DNA of 13,003 nt from Saccoglossus kowalevskii (taxonomy: Eukaryota; Hemichordata; Enteropneusta; Harrimaniidae). Where the stretch lies: the NCBI RefSeq assembly GCF_000003605.2, contig NW_003111989.1:1-13003 (forward strand), read 5' to 3'. Every line of letters begins with the position of its first letter. The first letter of the stretch is position 1. Made by a program: the position numbers and the translations under genes. Shown here piece by piece: positions 1 to 8,483 of the stretch. The notes below the pieces were generated by a model, which saw only the letters and a program-made list of their open reading frames with translations, was not told the DNA's origin and made no database searches.

Positions 1-78
1 ACAGTGAAAACTAGGCACTGTAATAGTAGAGAGTCAAACACAGTGAAACCTAGGCACTGTAATAGTAAATAATCAAAT
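1..78. repeat. 39-bp tandem repeat, two copies, truncated by window start
   Basis: Two consecutive 39-bp units, 1-39 and 40-78, differ at only a few positions. Each unit begins with ACAGTG and carries CACTGT fifteen bases in, so each contains a short inverted repeat (6-bp stem, 9-base loop). The array probably continues to the left of the window, so its copy number is unknown. The repeat signature disappears after 78. No reading frame is preserved in a meaningful way. I see it as a minisatellite edge; a small dispersed element with internal dyads is an alternative. Confidence 0.85.
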
Positions 79-654
79 ATGACAGGCACATAGGAAAGCT
101 TTGTTCGTATATTGCGCACCAGTTATATACAAGCACCTTCTTAAACAGATGATATGTCTGTCGATTGTGAATATGAAAACAAACCCTACAAGATGCGCAA
201 TACATCGCCTAATATCTTGAAGTAATTAATTAGGGATCTCACAATCAAAAGTGGTTTACTAGTAGGTTTATCAGAAACGTTCCCACGGTGATGCGCCATA
301 AATAATTCATTATTTTCGTGATGGAATTAAAATCAATGGTAACTACTCTTGCAAGCTGACGCACGGGAGATGCTTCAAGATTGAATCTAATCAAGTATTA
401 CTGTCTGTCCATTTTCTCTTGCAAATAGGACACAAATCAAATTAGCCTGACATATTGCACTAACGTTGGGAGGGAATATTAAACAGCAAAGATTCCACGT
501 TACAAGTACATATCACTTGAGAAGGAATAGCAATTGAACAATATGCACTACAACATTGTCCAGGTGCTTCCTGCTCTCTTTTTTAGTATAGTGCAGCAAT
601 GCCATAATTAGTATAGTATTATATCCATTGTCTGCTCTAGAGAATCGTCAACAT
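79..654. other. AT-rich intergenic or intronic sequence, no gene seen
   Basis: About 575 bases without a supported gene, RNA or mobile element. Stops are frequent in all frames. The only local structure noticed is the decamer TTAGTATAGT occurring twice, at 583-592 and 608-617, which is minor. The repeat array that follows fades in gradually, so the right boundary is approximate. Confidence 0.6.
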
Positions 655-1475
655 ATTCACGTCTGCTTCTGGGATTCATCAGCACGTTTTAGTATTCTCT
701 TGGGATTGGCTTTTGAACGATCAAGAAATACAATATCACATTTCTGACTGCTCTTCACTAACACGTGTCTGTTTGTGAGATTCGTTAAAACTAACCTGAC
801 TGCTCTTGATGTTCCTTAAACGCACTGACTGCTCTTGACATTTGTCAGAACGTTTCTGACTGTTCTTGATATTCCTTAAACGTTTCTGACTGCTCTTGAT
901 ATTGTCAGAACTTTTCTGACTAGCCTCGAGATTCATCATACGTTTCCGACTGTTCTTTACAATTGTTGAGACGTTTCTGACTGCTTACGAGGTTCACCAA
1001 ACGTTTCTGACTGCTCTTGACATTTGTCAGAACGTTTCTGACTGTTCTTGACATTTGTCGGAACATTTCCCACTGCTCGTCGGGTTCATCAAATGTTTCT
1101 GACTGTTCTTGATATTTGTCGGAATATTTACCACTGTTCTTCGGGTTCATCAAATGTTTCTGACTGCTCTTGATATTTGTCGGAACATTCCCGACTGCCC
1201 TTGACATTCATCAAACGTTTGACTTCTTTTTACATTTTTCGGAACTTTTCTGCAGGCTTTGTCGACGCGTTTTTGCCTTCTCTGAAGATTTGTAAACACG
1301 CTTCTAAACGCTCGAGAAGTACATTATCACATTCTGACTGTTCTTGCGATTCGTTTATTAGTTCTGTCTGCACTTGAAATATGTCGAAACGTTTTTGACT
1401 GATTTGGGAATTCGGTAACACGTTTTTTGTGTTCTCTTGTGATCTGTCAACATGTTTCTAACTGCCCTATTGACA
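655..1475. repeat. Minisatellite A: about 30.5-bp monomers in a 61-bp dimer, with degenerate flanks
   Basis: The core at 796-1220 contains fourteen clear monomers beginning at 796, 825, 856, 886, 916, 946, 977, 1007, 1038, 1069, 1099, 1130, 1160 and 1191. Most start CTGACTGYTCTTGA. Two monomer types alternate in much of the core: a 31-bp type containing TTTGTCRGAAC and a 30-bp type containing TTCATCAAA or a related form, giving a 61-bp dimer. The alternation breaks at 1007/1038, where two 31-bp types are adjacent. On either side (655-795 and 1221-1475) recognisable but decayed monomers persist, as expected when unequal exchange homogenises the centre of an array. The minus strand is largely stop-free, producing apparent Ser/Gln/Lys-rich proteins of 67-95 residues. 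The 61-bp dimer is not a multiple of three, so the same repeat is read in rotating frames and those proteins are almost certainly artefacts. Confidence 0.92.
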
Positions 1476-1740
1476 ATATAGTATAAAATGAGACCACTCC
1501 CGTAACCTCGAAACTAATTTTTGCCAGGTTATTATGTGCAATGAATCATTGTATGAGAGGTTGTGTTTAAGTTGCAAACAATGCCATGTCATGGTAGCTC
1601 CTACCTGCTTGCCTGTTTCTTTGTAATTAGCGTGGTAAAAACTTTAAATATCTACCATGTGTCGCGTTGATGTGTACACTTGTTGTATTATTTACACGTG
1701 ATGCATGTCTAGTGAATCATAAAATATGCCATAATAAGTT
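1476..1740. other. AT-rich spacer, no gene seen
   Basis: Unique sequence between minisatellite A and the GC-rich patch. It contains a CACGTG E-box in TTTACACGTGATGC near 1690-1703 but nothing that supports a gene. Confidence 0.5.
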
Positions 1741-1975
1741 CCGCACAGAGCGCAACGAAGACCAACGAACTGCTAAATAAATAAGTCATTACCCGCGGAG
1801 GTACCGGCAAGCACATTTCTCCATGGACCTGTTATGCCGTTTTTGCCAATGGCGGAGAAATTTCCGAATTGAGAATGTGACAGCTGTAAAAACTGCCACA
1901 AGATATAATATCATTATAATTGATGAACCAAATACTCAGAATCAGATAGGGAAAGATTGATTTTGGCGCCACGTT
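1741..1975. promoter_or_regulatory. GC-rich patch with CCAAT-box and E2F-like sequences (possible regulatory element)
   Basis: Positions 1741-1860 are about 52 percent G+C by hand count, against roughly one third in the surroundings, and are rich in CpG. TTGCCAATGGCGG spans a CCAAT box (CCAAT at 1846-1850) that fits the NF-Y consensus. TTTGGCGCC at 1962-1970 fits the E2F consensus TTTSGCGC. I see no TATA box at a useful distance and no open frame downstream, so the direction and target are unknown. Calling it a promoter or enhancer is inference. A chance compositional island, or a remnant of a decayed exon or element, is equally possible. Confidence 0.25.
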
Positions 1976-2447
1976 GATAAGAAGACACAACATCACACTC
2001 AATCATAACTATCTACATGGATATCCTCTACTGGAAGCAAACGATACATCTTGTGATGACTCATATTACCACTTTTAGTTGTTTTTATAACTCTTTGAGA
2101 TGTGTATTCTGTGAATTCAATTTGTACCTTTAATTTTACATAATTGTAATGCCCACTTTACACACACTGTGAACGCCCCAATTAACTATCAATTAACGTA
2201 TTTATTATCTAATTAACATATTTCGTGTGTCAGTAATTCTTCTTTCTTATCTTTGGATTCCCGAACCTTCTTCTATGTACACCAATAGTAATACAAGATG
2301 TCACGTGGTTAATGACGCGTAGTATCCAGCCGCCCATTCATCTTCGCAAAAGATTCTTGTAATTCTATCATGCATTACGATCACGCAACATCGCGTAGTT
2401 TCAAAGGTTTTGTTTATTGTCACATGAACCACAACAAAATTTAAAGT
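1976..2447. other. AT-rich unique sequence, no gene seen
   Basis: No supported gene. It contains runs of TAATT/AATTA (around 2180-2215) and an E-box CACGTG at 2302-2307. The right part overlaps a 118-codon minus-strand open frame that I regard as non-coding (see rejected items). Confidence 0.5.
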
Positions 2448-2553
2448 TTGAAATATACATATGCAAAGAGATGGCCAATAAGAGTGCAGCCTTTTGAATA
2501 TTGAAATATACATATGCAAAGAGATGGCCAATAAGAGTTCAGCCTTTTGAATA
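2448..2553. repeat. 53-bp tandem duplication, two copies, one mismatch
   Basis: Units 2448-2500 and 2501-2553 are identical except at one base (AGAGTGCAG versus AGAGTTCAG). A partial third start, TTGAA, follows at 2554. Near-identity points to a recent duplication or an active short array. Each unit carries ATATGCAAAG, which resembles a POU octamer core; no function is claimed. The unit length is not a multiple of three, so it breaks any reading frame crossing it. Confidence 0.95.
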
Positions 2554-2888
2554 TTGAACGTACGTGCTGACAAATTTCGCGATAACACAGTGTTTAAAGG
2601 ATTTTTTTCGATTTGTGAATTATCTGTACAAGTGACTGTGAATACATTAAACATCATGACTTAACATAACTGACCCAATGTAAATGTGAAGATTGTCATT
2701 GCGTGCCATATTACACTAGTGTCAATATTAATTTAGTAACTGTAGCTTGATATTCGAGGATACAATTTATTTGAAATTAAAAAATATTTTGTGACATATG
2801 GTACGCAATCGTCTGTTATATCACAACGCAAGGGTAGACTGCGTCAGCTTATTCCGCGACCTAAATGAGTAGTAGATAGCCGTAGTAG
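2554..2888. other. Unique AT-rich spacer ending in a degenerate copy of minisatellite B
   Basis: No gene seen. The last part, 2861-2888 (CTAAATGAGTAGTAGATAGC and what follows), resembles the monomers of the adjacent array and is probably a decayed first unit. Confidence 0.5.
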
Positions 2889-3510
2889 ACAAATAGTTTC
2901 ACAAATGAGTAAACAATCCACAAATAGTTTCACAAATGAGTAAACAGTCCACAAATAGTTTCACAAATGAGTAAACAATCCACAAATAGTTTCACAAATG
3001 AGTAAACAGTCCACAAATAGTTTCACAAATGAGTAAGCAGTCAACAAATGAGTAAACAGTCCACAAATGCGTAAACAGTCCATAGATAGTTCCACAAATG
3101 AGTAAACAGTACACATATAGTTTCACAAATGAGTAAACAATCCACATATAGTTTCACAAATGAGTAAACAGTACACAAATAGTTTCACAAATGAGTAAAC
3201 AGTACACAAATAGTTTCACAAATGAGTAAACAGTACACGAATAGTTTCACAAATGAGTAAACAGTACACAAATAGTTTCACAAATGAGTAAACAGTACAC
3301 AAATAGTTTCACAAATGAGTAAACAATCCACATATAGTTTCACAAATGAGTAAACAGTACACAAATAGTTACTCAAATGAGTAAGCAGTCAACAAATGAG
3401 TAAACAGTCCACAAATGCGCAAACAGTCCACAAATACGTAAACAGTCCATAGATAGTTCCCCAAATGAGTAAGCAGTCCATAAATAGTTTCACAAATTAG
3501 TAAACAAGTC
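2889..3510. repeat. Minisatellite B: compound array of 31-bp and 19-bp units
   Basis: The interval is tiled exactly by seventeen 31-bp units and five 19-bp units (622 bp). A 31-bp unit is ACAAATAGTTTC (12 bp) plus ACAAATGAGTAAACAGTCC (19 bp). The 19-bp units are that second half alone. The 19-bp units occur in two clusters, at 3044 and 3063, and at 3392, 3411 and 3430. Both clusters are preceded by a unit ending AAGCAGTCA and followed by one starting ATAGATAGTTCC, so a block has been copied within the array with an offset of about 348 bp. Tail variants AATCC, AGTCC and AGTAC mark subfamilies: AATCC and AGTCC alternate in the first four units, then AGTAC dominates. Most units are nearly identical, so the array is young. 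The 31-bp unit contains in-frame stops and the length is not a multiple of three, so it is not coding. Confidence 0.97.
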
Positions 3511-3766
3511 TCATCATGGTTCGTGTTGGGACTTTTAAAGATTGTGAGACAGTCACTTTCCTTGACCTTGTCATGAACACAACATATCAGTTGTAATGTC
3601 TATCGACTTGAGTTCTTAATACCTGAATTGATTTACATTCCCGTGTTTTTGACAAGTATATCGATTTCTTGCCATTACGGTCATTATATGCATATTATGT
3701 ACCATTGGTGATTTTCACCCTCGCTCAGAGCTCATAATAATTTAATTTAGAGATCACAATTTGCCT
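3511..3766. other. Unique AT-rich spacer, no gene seen
   Basis: About 255 bases between minisatellite B and the AAC microsatellite. No open frame, RNA or repeat is supported. Confidence 0.5.

Positions 3767-3804
<38 letters not shown>
3767..3804. repeat. (AAC)n microsatellite, 38 bp
   Basis: A perfect run of AAC, about 12.7 copies without interruption. It is read as poly-cysteine on the minus strand, which creates a spurious 67-residue open frame over 3765-3968. Uninterrupted trinucleotide runs of this length are usually polymorphic. Confidence 0.98.
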
Positions 3805-3806
<2 letters not shown>

Positions 3807-4469
3807 TTTTATCTTGTTGATTAACTTTCGTGATGCATATTTGAGCAAAACAAAAACATATAATTTACCAAACACGTAGAATGTTGTACGGCTGCTTCCT
3901 TGACATGACTTCCGCATAGTTTCATTGCATGGGGATTTGAGGTATTGTAAATATATTAATTGATGCACGTTTTATAAGGTCTTGTAATCGTGCTGACCCC
4001 GTCCACCCTGAATAATAATAGTGGCAATCACATATGCAAGTACGTGATGATGTGGAGCAACAAGACGTACGTTGACAATAATTCTTTCTGTAGGGATTAT
4101 TTCCGGTTCGGCACTCGCTTAGTTCGGGATCAGTGAATATAGGAAGTTAGCTACAAGATTTACAACAATCTGTTTCAATCCACCGTGTGACTTATAAAAC
4201 ACGTGGTGTGTATTTATTTAATTTATACACGACAATAGGTCAAGCCTTCCGGTATCATCCAGGTTTCATTTATGTATTTTATTTCCATCTGAACACCGTA
4301 AATCTATTACACAATTGTCTATGACTGAATACATGAGTTATTGCCAGAATGAAGTTTTTCCTGATAACCAGGTTGAGCCTGTTATTACAGAAATCCAATC
4401 TATGTGCATAACATATTCAATATCATTTTTGTATTGAGAGTTATCAATCATTAATAGCATCTTGGTACC
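3805..4469. other. AT-rich unique sequence, no gene seen
   Basis: No gene supported. It includes an E-box in AAACACGTGGTG near 4199-4210. Composition and stop density look non-coding throughout. Confidence 0.55.
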
Positions 4470-4540
4470 AGTGTTCCCGCATGTAAAAAACATTTTACAT
4501 TTTCTTATCTTTAGATTCGAGTGATTTTTGCTTCGTTTGG
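4470..4540 (+). repeat. Dispersed inverted-repeat copy A, with hAT-like terminal sequence
   Basis: These 71 bp match the reverse complement of 7159-7229 without gaps, 61 of 71 identical by hand alignment. The homology begins abruptly at AGTGTTCCCGCAT, preceded by C at 4469. The end therefore reads CAGTG, which fits the 5'-YARNG terminus typical of hAT-superfamily DNA transposons. The sequence to the left has no similarity to the flank of copy B. Blocks shared with copy B include TTTTCTTATCT and ATTCGAGTGATTTTTGCTT. No target-site duplication joins the two copies: the eight bases outside each end match at one position. It is either an old terminal repeat or one of two independent fragments of a dispersed family. 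Confidence 0.7.
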
Positions 4541-4853
4541 ACGCGATGTATCACATATTCAACGGATAGGTCAAAGCCACCGATTTCATATGCAATTGTG
4601 GGAGCTCTTGGATAAGATTCGCATGTGATTGTTTTCGACTGATCATAGTTGACATTTAACAGAGAGATTGATGCATGTAGTTGCTGTTCCAAACACAATG
4701 TTGGTTTCTGTGGTACAATGGAATATATATGTAAGGCATCTGTAATAATTCACAGTCACGGCGAGGAGATACAATTGGATTATAATGTATATTTCACAGC
4801 CTTGAGATTGTGTACTCGGGACAAGTATGTATTGCATTTGATGTTTTTTACCC
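4541..4853. other. Unique sequence, no gene seen
   Basis: Short overlapping open frames of about 70 codons occur on both strands (4643-4864), but they lack recognisable domains, and both strands being open argues for chance. No splice-site context or family signature supports an exon. Confidence 0.45.
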
Positions 4854-4869
4854 GTCAATTATAATTGAC
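4854..4869. repeat. 16-bp perfect palindrome
   Basis: GTCAATTATAATTGAC equals its own reverse complement. It is AT-rich with a TATA centre and contains AATTA/TAATT half-sites of the homeodomain type. No larger structure surrounds it, so it may be chance. Confidence 0.9.
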
Positions 4870-6409
4870 ATTTGTACGTACTTTATTATACTTATCACGT
4901 ATATAGTGAATTACTTCAACTAGATGCTCAATCTAATATGGCGAGGAATGCATGCGACCGATTAGGTTTATCTTTTTGGAGTTGTAATAATATTGTATAT
5001 ATTTTATATTTACCATATCTTATCTGTGAATCGGATTACAAATTTAAAAAGAAAAAAACACACCTGATTTTTGTATTTCCTAAATGACAAACTGCTACAT
5101 CCTGATACTCGTTTGACACTGACAATAATTTAAAGTTTCTAAGTACAGTAAAGGAAAGTATAAGTAATAGTTTCTTTAATGCAATATGGCAGCCATTACA
5201 AATTACGTGGTGTTAAAAGAGTACAAATCGACAGACGAGATACACTCACCTGGTTATATTCCTGCGGAATTATTTGTTCACGCCAATCCATGAGTAACAA
5301 CTGAGCCCATTGTATGATACACACAAAACACAATTTCTTAAATGTTTTCTAATTCTCATCAGGTAGTTTTAGGCAAAAATAATCACGGCAGCTCAAAAAG
5401 CAACGCGTCTTTCATCAACAATGGAAAATAGAAGTGGACCAAGGGTTATAACCCTTTTGAAATGAATCGAGCTTGCAATTTAGTTCTATTATTAATGATC
5501 AATTTATTATCATGATATATATTCATGTTTTATTTATCGTCGTTTTATCGCATTTTAAAACTTCCATAAATAAGTTACAATAACTAAATGTAAAATACCA
5601 AGGGACGTAAATTAAAAACACATATATCTGTTTATCATCATCAGCCAATCTTCCAGTTATCCTCATCGAATCCCGCGCATTCTAAGACAGATTATGTTGT
5701 CATCATTTGTATTGAACGCAATGAAATACAGTGTTTCACATACACATATGATAGTCCCGGTTTTCATAAATGCACTATCGCTATGCAAAATATAAACAAT
5801 TTAGAGTGAATTCATAAATACATATTATTCAATATATTAAAGTGTTTCGCATTTCGCGTCAGAGAGCATGTATTGGGTGCGAATGTATATAAATATATTT
5901 GAGATCCGCCAGAACCGAATAAACACACGTTTTACGGTGTTTTACAGACATTGTATGTATATCACTGACTAATAACAACGTGTACGTTGTATTATGTAGA
6001 AACTTCACTCAAATTTAATTATATTTTTATTTAATTTCGGGCATATTCACTGATTTGTACGTGTACATGATGTATATTATTCTACGGCCTGAGTAGTTGA
6101 CGGGGATCAACATATTGCGTGTCACTTGGTGAACGAATCTTGAGTGACAAAATAAATGGACGTTGTGGGTCCATTGTTCGCCATTCGACCGCGTTTTCCC
6201 ATCTTGTTTTTTCAGTTACTACATTTTCACCTATTATCAGATAATCTTAATTTCCTTAATCATAAATCTATTATTTAAAAAAAAAATGCCCTTCCACGAT
6301 GCAATTAATTAATTAAAAATGAACGTACTCTAAGTGTATAACTATATAATATACACTCATATGTACCAATTTATGTGTTTTCTAGTTCCTTATTTTGTTT
6401 CTAAATTCA
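4870..6409. other. Long AT-rich stretch, no gene seen
   Basis: About 1.5 kb with dense stops in all frames except one low-complexity 71-codon frame at 4872-5087 that is rich in Tyr, Leu and Lys. A TATA-like TATATAAATA at 5886-5895 has no gene after it. A short hairpin, ATGGAC and GTCCAT separated by 7 bases, lies near 6157-6175. ATTA runs occur near 6303-6315. Nothing here supports a gene, RNA or mobile element. Confidence 0.55.
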
Positions 6410-6720
6410 GATGGTTAGTGCTCTGAGACCGCGCTCAGTGCTCACATGAGTGGAGACCGCGTGATGCACGTGCTTAACTATATTGCAAAGCGCGCGAACG
6501 CCATGATGCCAATGCGAACTGATGGAAATGACGTATTAAACATGAAACATTGCCATGAGTAAATTTATCGAAATACTAATAGCATAAATGGTGGCACGTA
6601 CACTGATGTCATCATTTTGCAGTTAGTGCGCTACCAGCCAGCAGAAAACAAATCATAGTGAAGGCGAACTAGTTGCATCGTCTGTGCGCATGCGCGAGTC
6701 TGTAAACGTAATACGGAGTG
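6410..6720. promoter_or_regulatory. CpG-rich patch with NRF1-like palindrome and E-box (candidate regulatory element)
   Basis: Positions 6421-6540 are about 53 percent G+C by hand count and the following 180 bp about 44 percent, well above background, with many CpGs. GAGACCGCG occurs twice (near 6425 and 6453). GCACGTGC at 6466-6473 is a palindromic E-box. TGCGCATGCGCG at 6685-6696 contains the 10-bp palindrome GCGCATGCGC and matches the NRF1 consensus YGCGCAYGCGCR except for one edge base as usually written. NRF1 sites are typical of CpG-rich animal promoters. No open reading frame or clear TATA/initiator pair accompanies it, so a promoter is possible but not shown. Confidence 0.3.
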
Positions 6721-7158
6721 AATATATTGAATTGTACCGAAAAAGGGTACTATTTATAGCGACTATTCATATTTGAAACCACACACTTTGTCAATGTGCT
6801 TGTTCTGAGTGGAAGAAGCTCAACAAATAATAGTCTATGTTTTAATCATACTTACCTATCGAGAAGATTCGACTGAAAATGAAATTAACAACGGATGTAT
6901 TTCATCATAACATGCCTAGTTTATTATGGGAAAATTACGATGGCGTGAGGTTTCTCTGATATGTATTGATCCGATGAACATCAGTTAAGATTTTGTTCAT
7001 TTCCTCTCGTCGCTTCGCGTCTTTTGACGCAGTAGTTAAATCACCCACGCGATTTGAGAAGTACTTTTTTTTGAATTCATTACTCTGTTTTTCTATACAT
7101 AAAAATGAATTGTTTAAGTGACGATCAACATAACTTCAATATAATCTAGTATACACGA
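6721..7158. other. AT-rich sequence, no gene seen
   Basis: No gene supported. TATTTATA at 6751-6758 lies about 55 bp after the NRF1-like site, but there is no initiator at the usual distance and no coding sequence downstream. Confidence 0.45.
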
Positions 7159-7229
7159 CCAAACAAAGCAAAAATCACTCGAATGTATAGATAAGAAAAC
7201 GTAAAAAAGTGTTCATATGCGGGAACACT
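7159..7229 (-). repeat. Dispersed inverted-repeat copy B, with hAT-like terminal sequence
   Basis: This is the reverse-orientation partner of 4470-4540 (61 of 71 identical, ungapped). On the minus strand it starts AGTGTTCCCGCAT, preceded by T, giving TAGTG, again a YARNG-type end. Homology stops at that point. The bases outside (7231-7238) do not match the corresponding flank of copy A, so the two are not bounded by one target-site duplication. The 2.6 kb between them holds no transposase-like open frame. The two could be ends of a decayed non-autonomous element about 2.76 kb long, or separate fragments. Confidence 0.7.
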
Positions 7230-8469
7230 ATCTCTATTTTGGAAAGAAATGGAAGCACGAGAAAAAAGTAAAATGATATCACACTATTAAATAACTAGTG
7301 TCTAAAAAATATACAATAACATGTTTAGGGCGTCGCAAACAAATACAAATATAACATTATTTTAATTAATATTTCTGTGCAATATACTAGAATAGTAGAA
7401 TGTGGATGTCGTAGCCAATGGTAACACAGTGTGTGTATTATTCGTCTCTCAACAACACGTAATCCCTGATAGGTAGAATCATCGTTCTGATAGATCATTG
7501 TTAAAACACAGCACACTGAGTAGCTCATTGCCACTCACGGTTGCTCGGACACTTAATTAGTCAGTCAATTCGAGTTCCATGTAGACTAATTGTGATAGTA
7601 ATTGATAGTAATTCTAATTATATGACTCTAAAATCGCAATAGATCGGCCAACACTAAATTACCTTTGTACGTGGACGCCAGATGATTGGGATACTGCGAG
7701 GCATTCCTGTCTAGGCCCTTAGATTACTATTTGTGCCAGGAAATATGCCCTCCCTCGACGTTTAATAAATAATAGAGTATGTATGGCAGGAGCAGTTATG
7801 TTGTGATGCTGGGATGAAAAGGTCGATGTATATATTGCATAAATATACATGTAATTATATTTATTATGTCTGAGGAATACAATCAATCTGTTTCATTTAT
7901 AACCATGCTGAATGTATATCTCGTTTCGCCGCACAGTTTGATACTTGCAATAAAAACACAATTTGTCTATTATTTTCAACTTTTGTTACAAATATAAATG
8001 CATATTGTAAAAATTGATTTTCTTTCCATGTAAACGGTGATGTTTTGTGGGCGACGGATGACAGATGACATCAATGTAGCGGAACATACATTGTAGCTGA
8101 TGGATCAACTTGAAAAATTGTCAAATGCTGAGAGAAAAGCAGAATGGTCACTAATGTCTGAATTGAAATAAAACAGTGATTAACTGTCTAAATTCCCACA
8201 AATGTCCCTGTTAAGTTTTGTATATTGTGACATATCACTTTTATGTAAAAGGCAGAGACTAGTTACAGTTGCTATGAAGATTAATAGATATATTATTTTT
8301 ATTTTTCAAATATAAGTATTACGACAATTAAGTATTTGTCAAGTTTGTACGCAGATTAAAGCCAGGTCAAAAGTTTCAACCTATAATCCTATAATCAAAT
8401 ATGGGTTCATTAACTTCATACACAATATATTAACTTATTTGTTTTTACTTGTAGAGCGTTGTATGCATG
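7230..8469. other. AT-rich unique sequence with minor repeats, no gene seen
   Basis: No gene supported. GTAGCCAATGGTAAC at 7411-7425 combines a CCAAT box with X-box-like half-sites separated by three bases. AATTAGTC (7555-7562) and GACTAATT (7584-7591) form an 8-bp inverted repeat. GATAGTAATT is tandemly doubled just after that. The 69-codon minus-strand open frame at 7325-7534 shows no family signature. Confidence 0.5.
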
Positions 8470-8483
8470 GTTTCCATAGTAAC
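8470..8483. promoter_or_regulatory. X-box-like RFX site
   Basis: GTTTCCATAGTAAC fits the RFX X-box consensus RYYNYYATRRNRAC at every position. It is followed directly by GCATGCGC, a partial NRF1-like palindrome, inside a short GC-rich stretch ending near 8506. RFX factors bind such imperfect palindromes upstream of many ciliary genes in animals. No gene is visible next to it, so activity is only inferred from the motif. Confidence 0.35.

Noticed and set aside
736-1207. Minus-strand repeat proteins of 67 and 95 residues
   Set aside because: They are minisatellite A read in rotating frames. The dimer length of 61 bp is not a multiple of three.
2243-2260. Possible third copy of the dispersed 71-bp repeat
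   Set aside because: Only 18 bases match copy A (17 identical), with no similarity on either side. In AT-rich DNA of this size that can occur by chance.
2301-2657. Minus-strand open frame of 118 codons, the longest in the window
   Set aside because: It crosses the 53-bp tandem duplication, so the same DNA is read in two different frames (LLLAISLHMYISIF and SYWPSLCICIFQ). There is no domain or codon signature. Best explained as chance.
2889-3510. Regularly spaced repeats considered as a CRISPR array
   Set aside because: The units are directly contiguous with no unique spacers, no cas genes are present, and the DNA is eukaryotic in character.
3765-3968. Minus-strand open frame ending in a run of twelve cysteines
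   Set aside because: The cysteine run is the (AAC)n microsatellite. The rest has no recognisable features.
4643-5087. Overlapping open frames of about 71 codons on both strands
   Set aside because: Both strands are open, the translations are low complexity or unrecognised, and no splice sites support an exon.
5886-5895. TATA box TATATAAATA
   Set aside because: Such strings are expected by chance in AT-rich DNA. There is no initiator, CpG-rich leader or coding sequence downstream.
4469-7230. A single intact 2.76-kb hAT transposon bounded by the inverted pair
   Set aside because: The eight bases outside the two ends agree at one position, the ends are 14 percent diverged, and there is no transposase frame. 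Kept only as a possible decayed or non-autonomous remnant.
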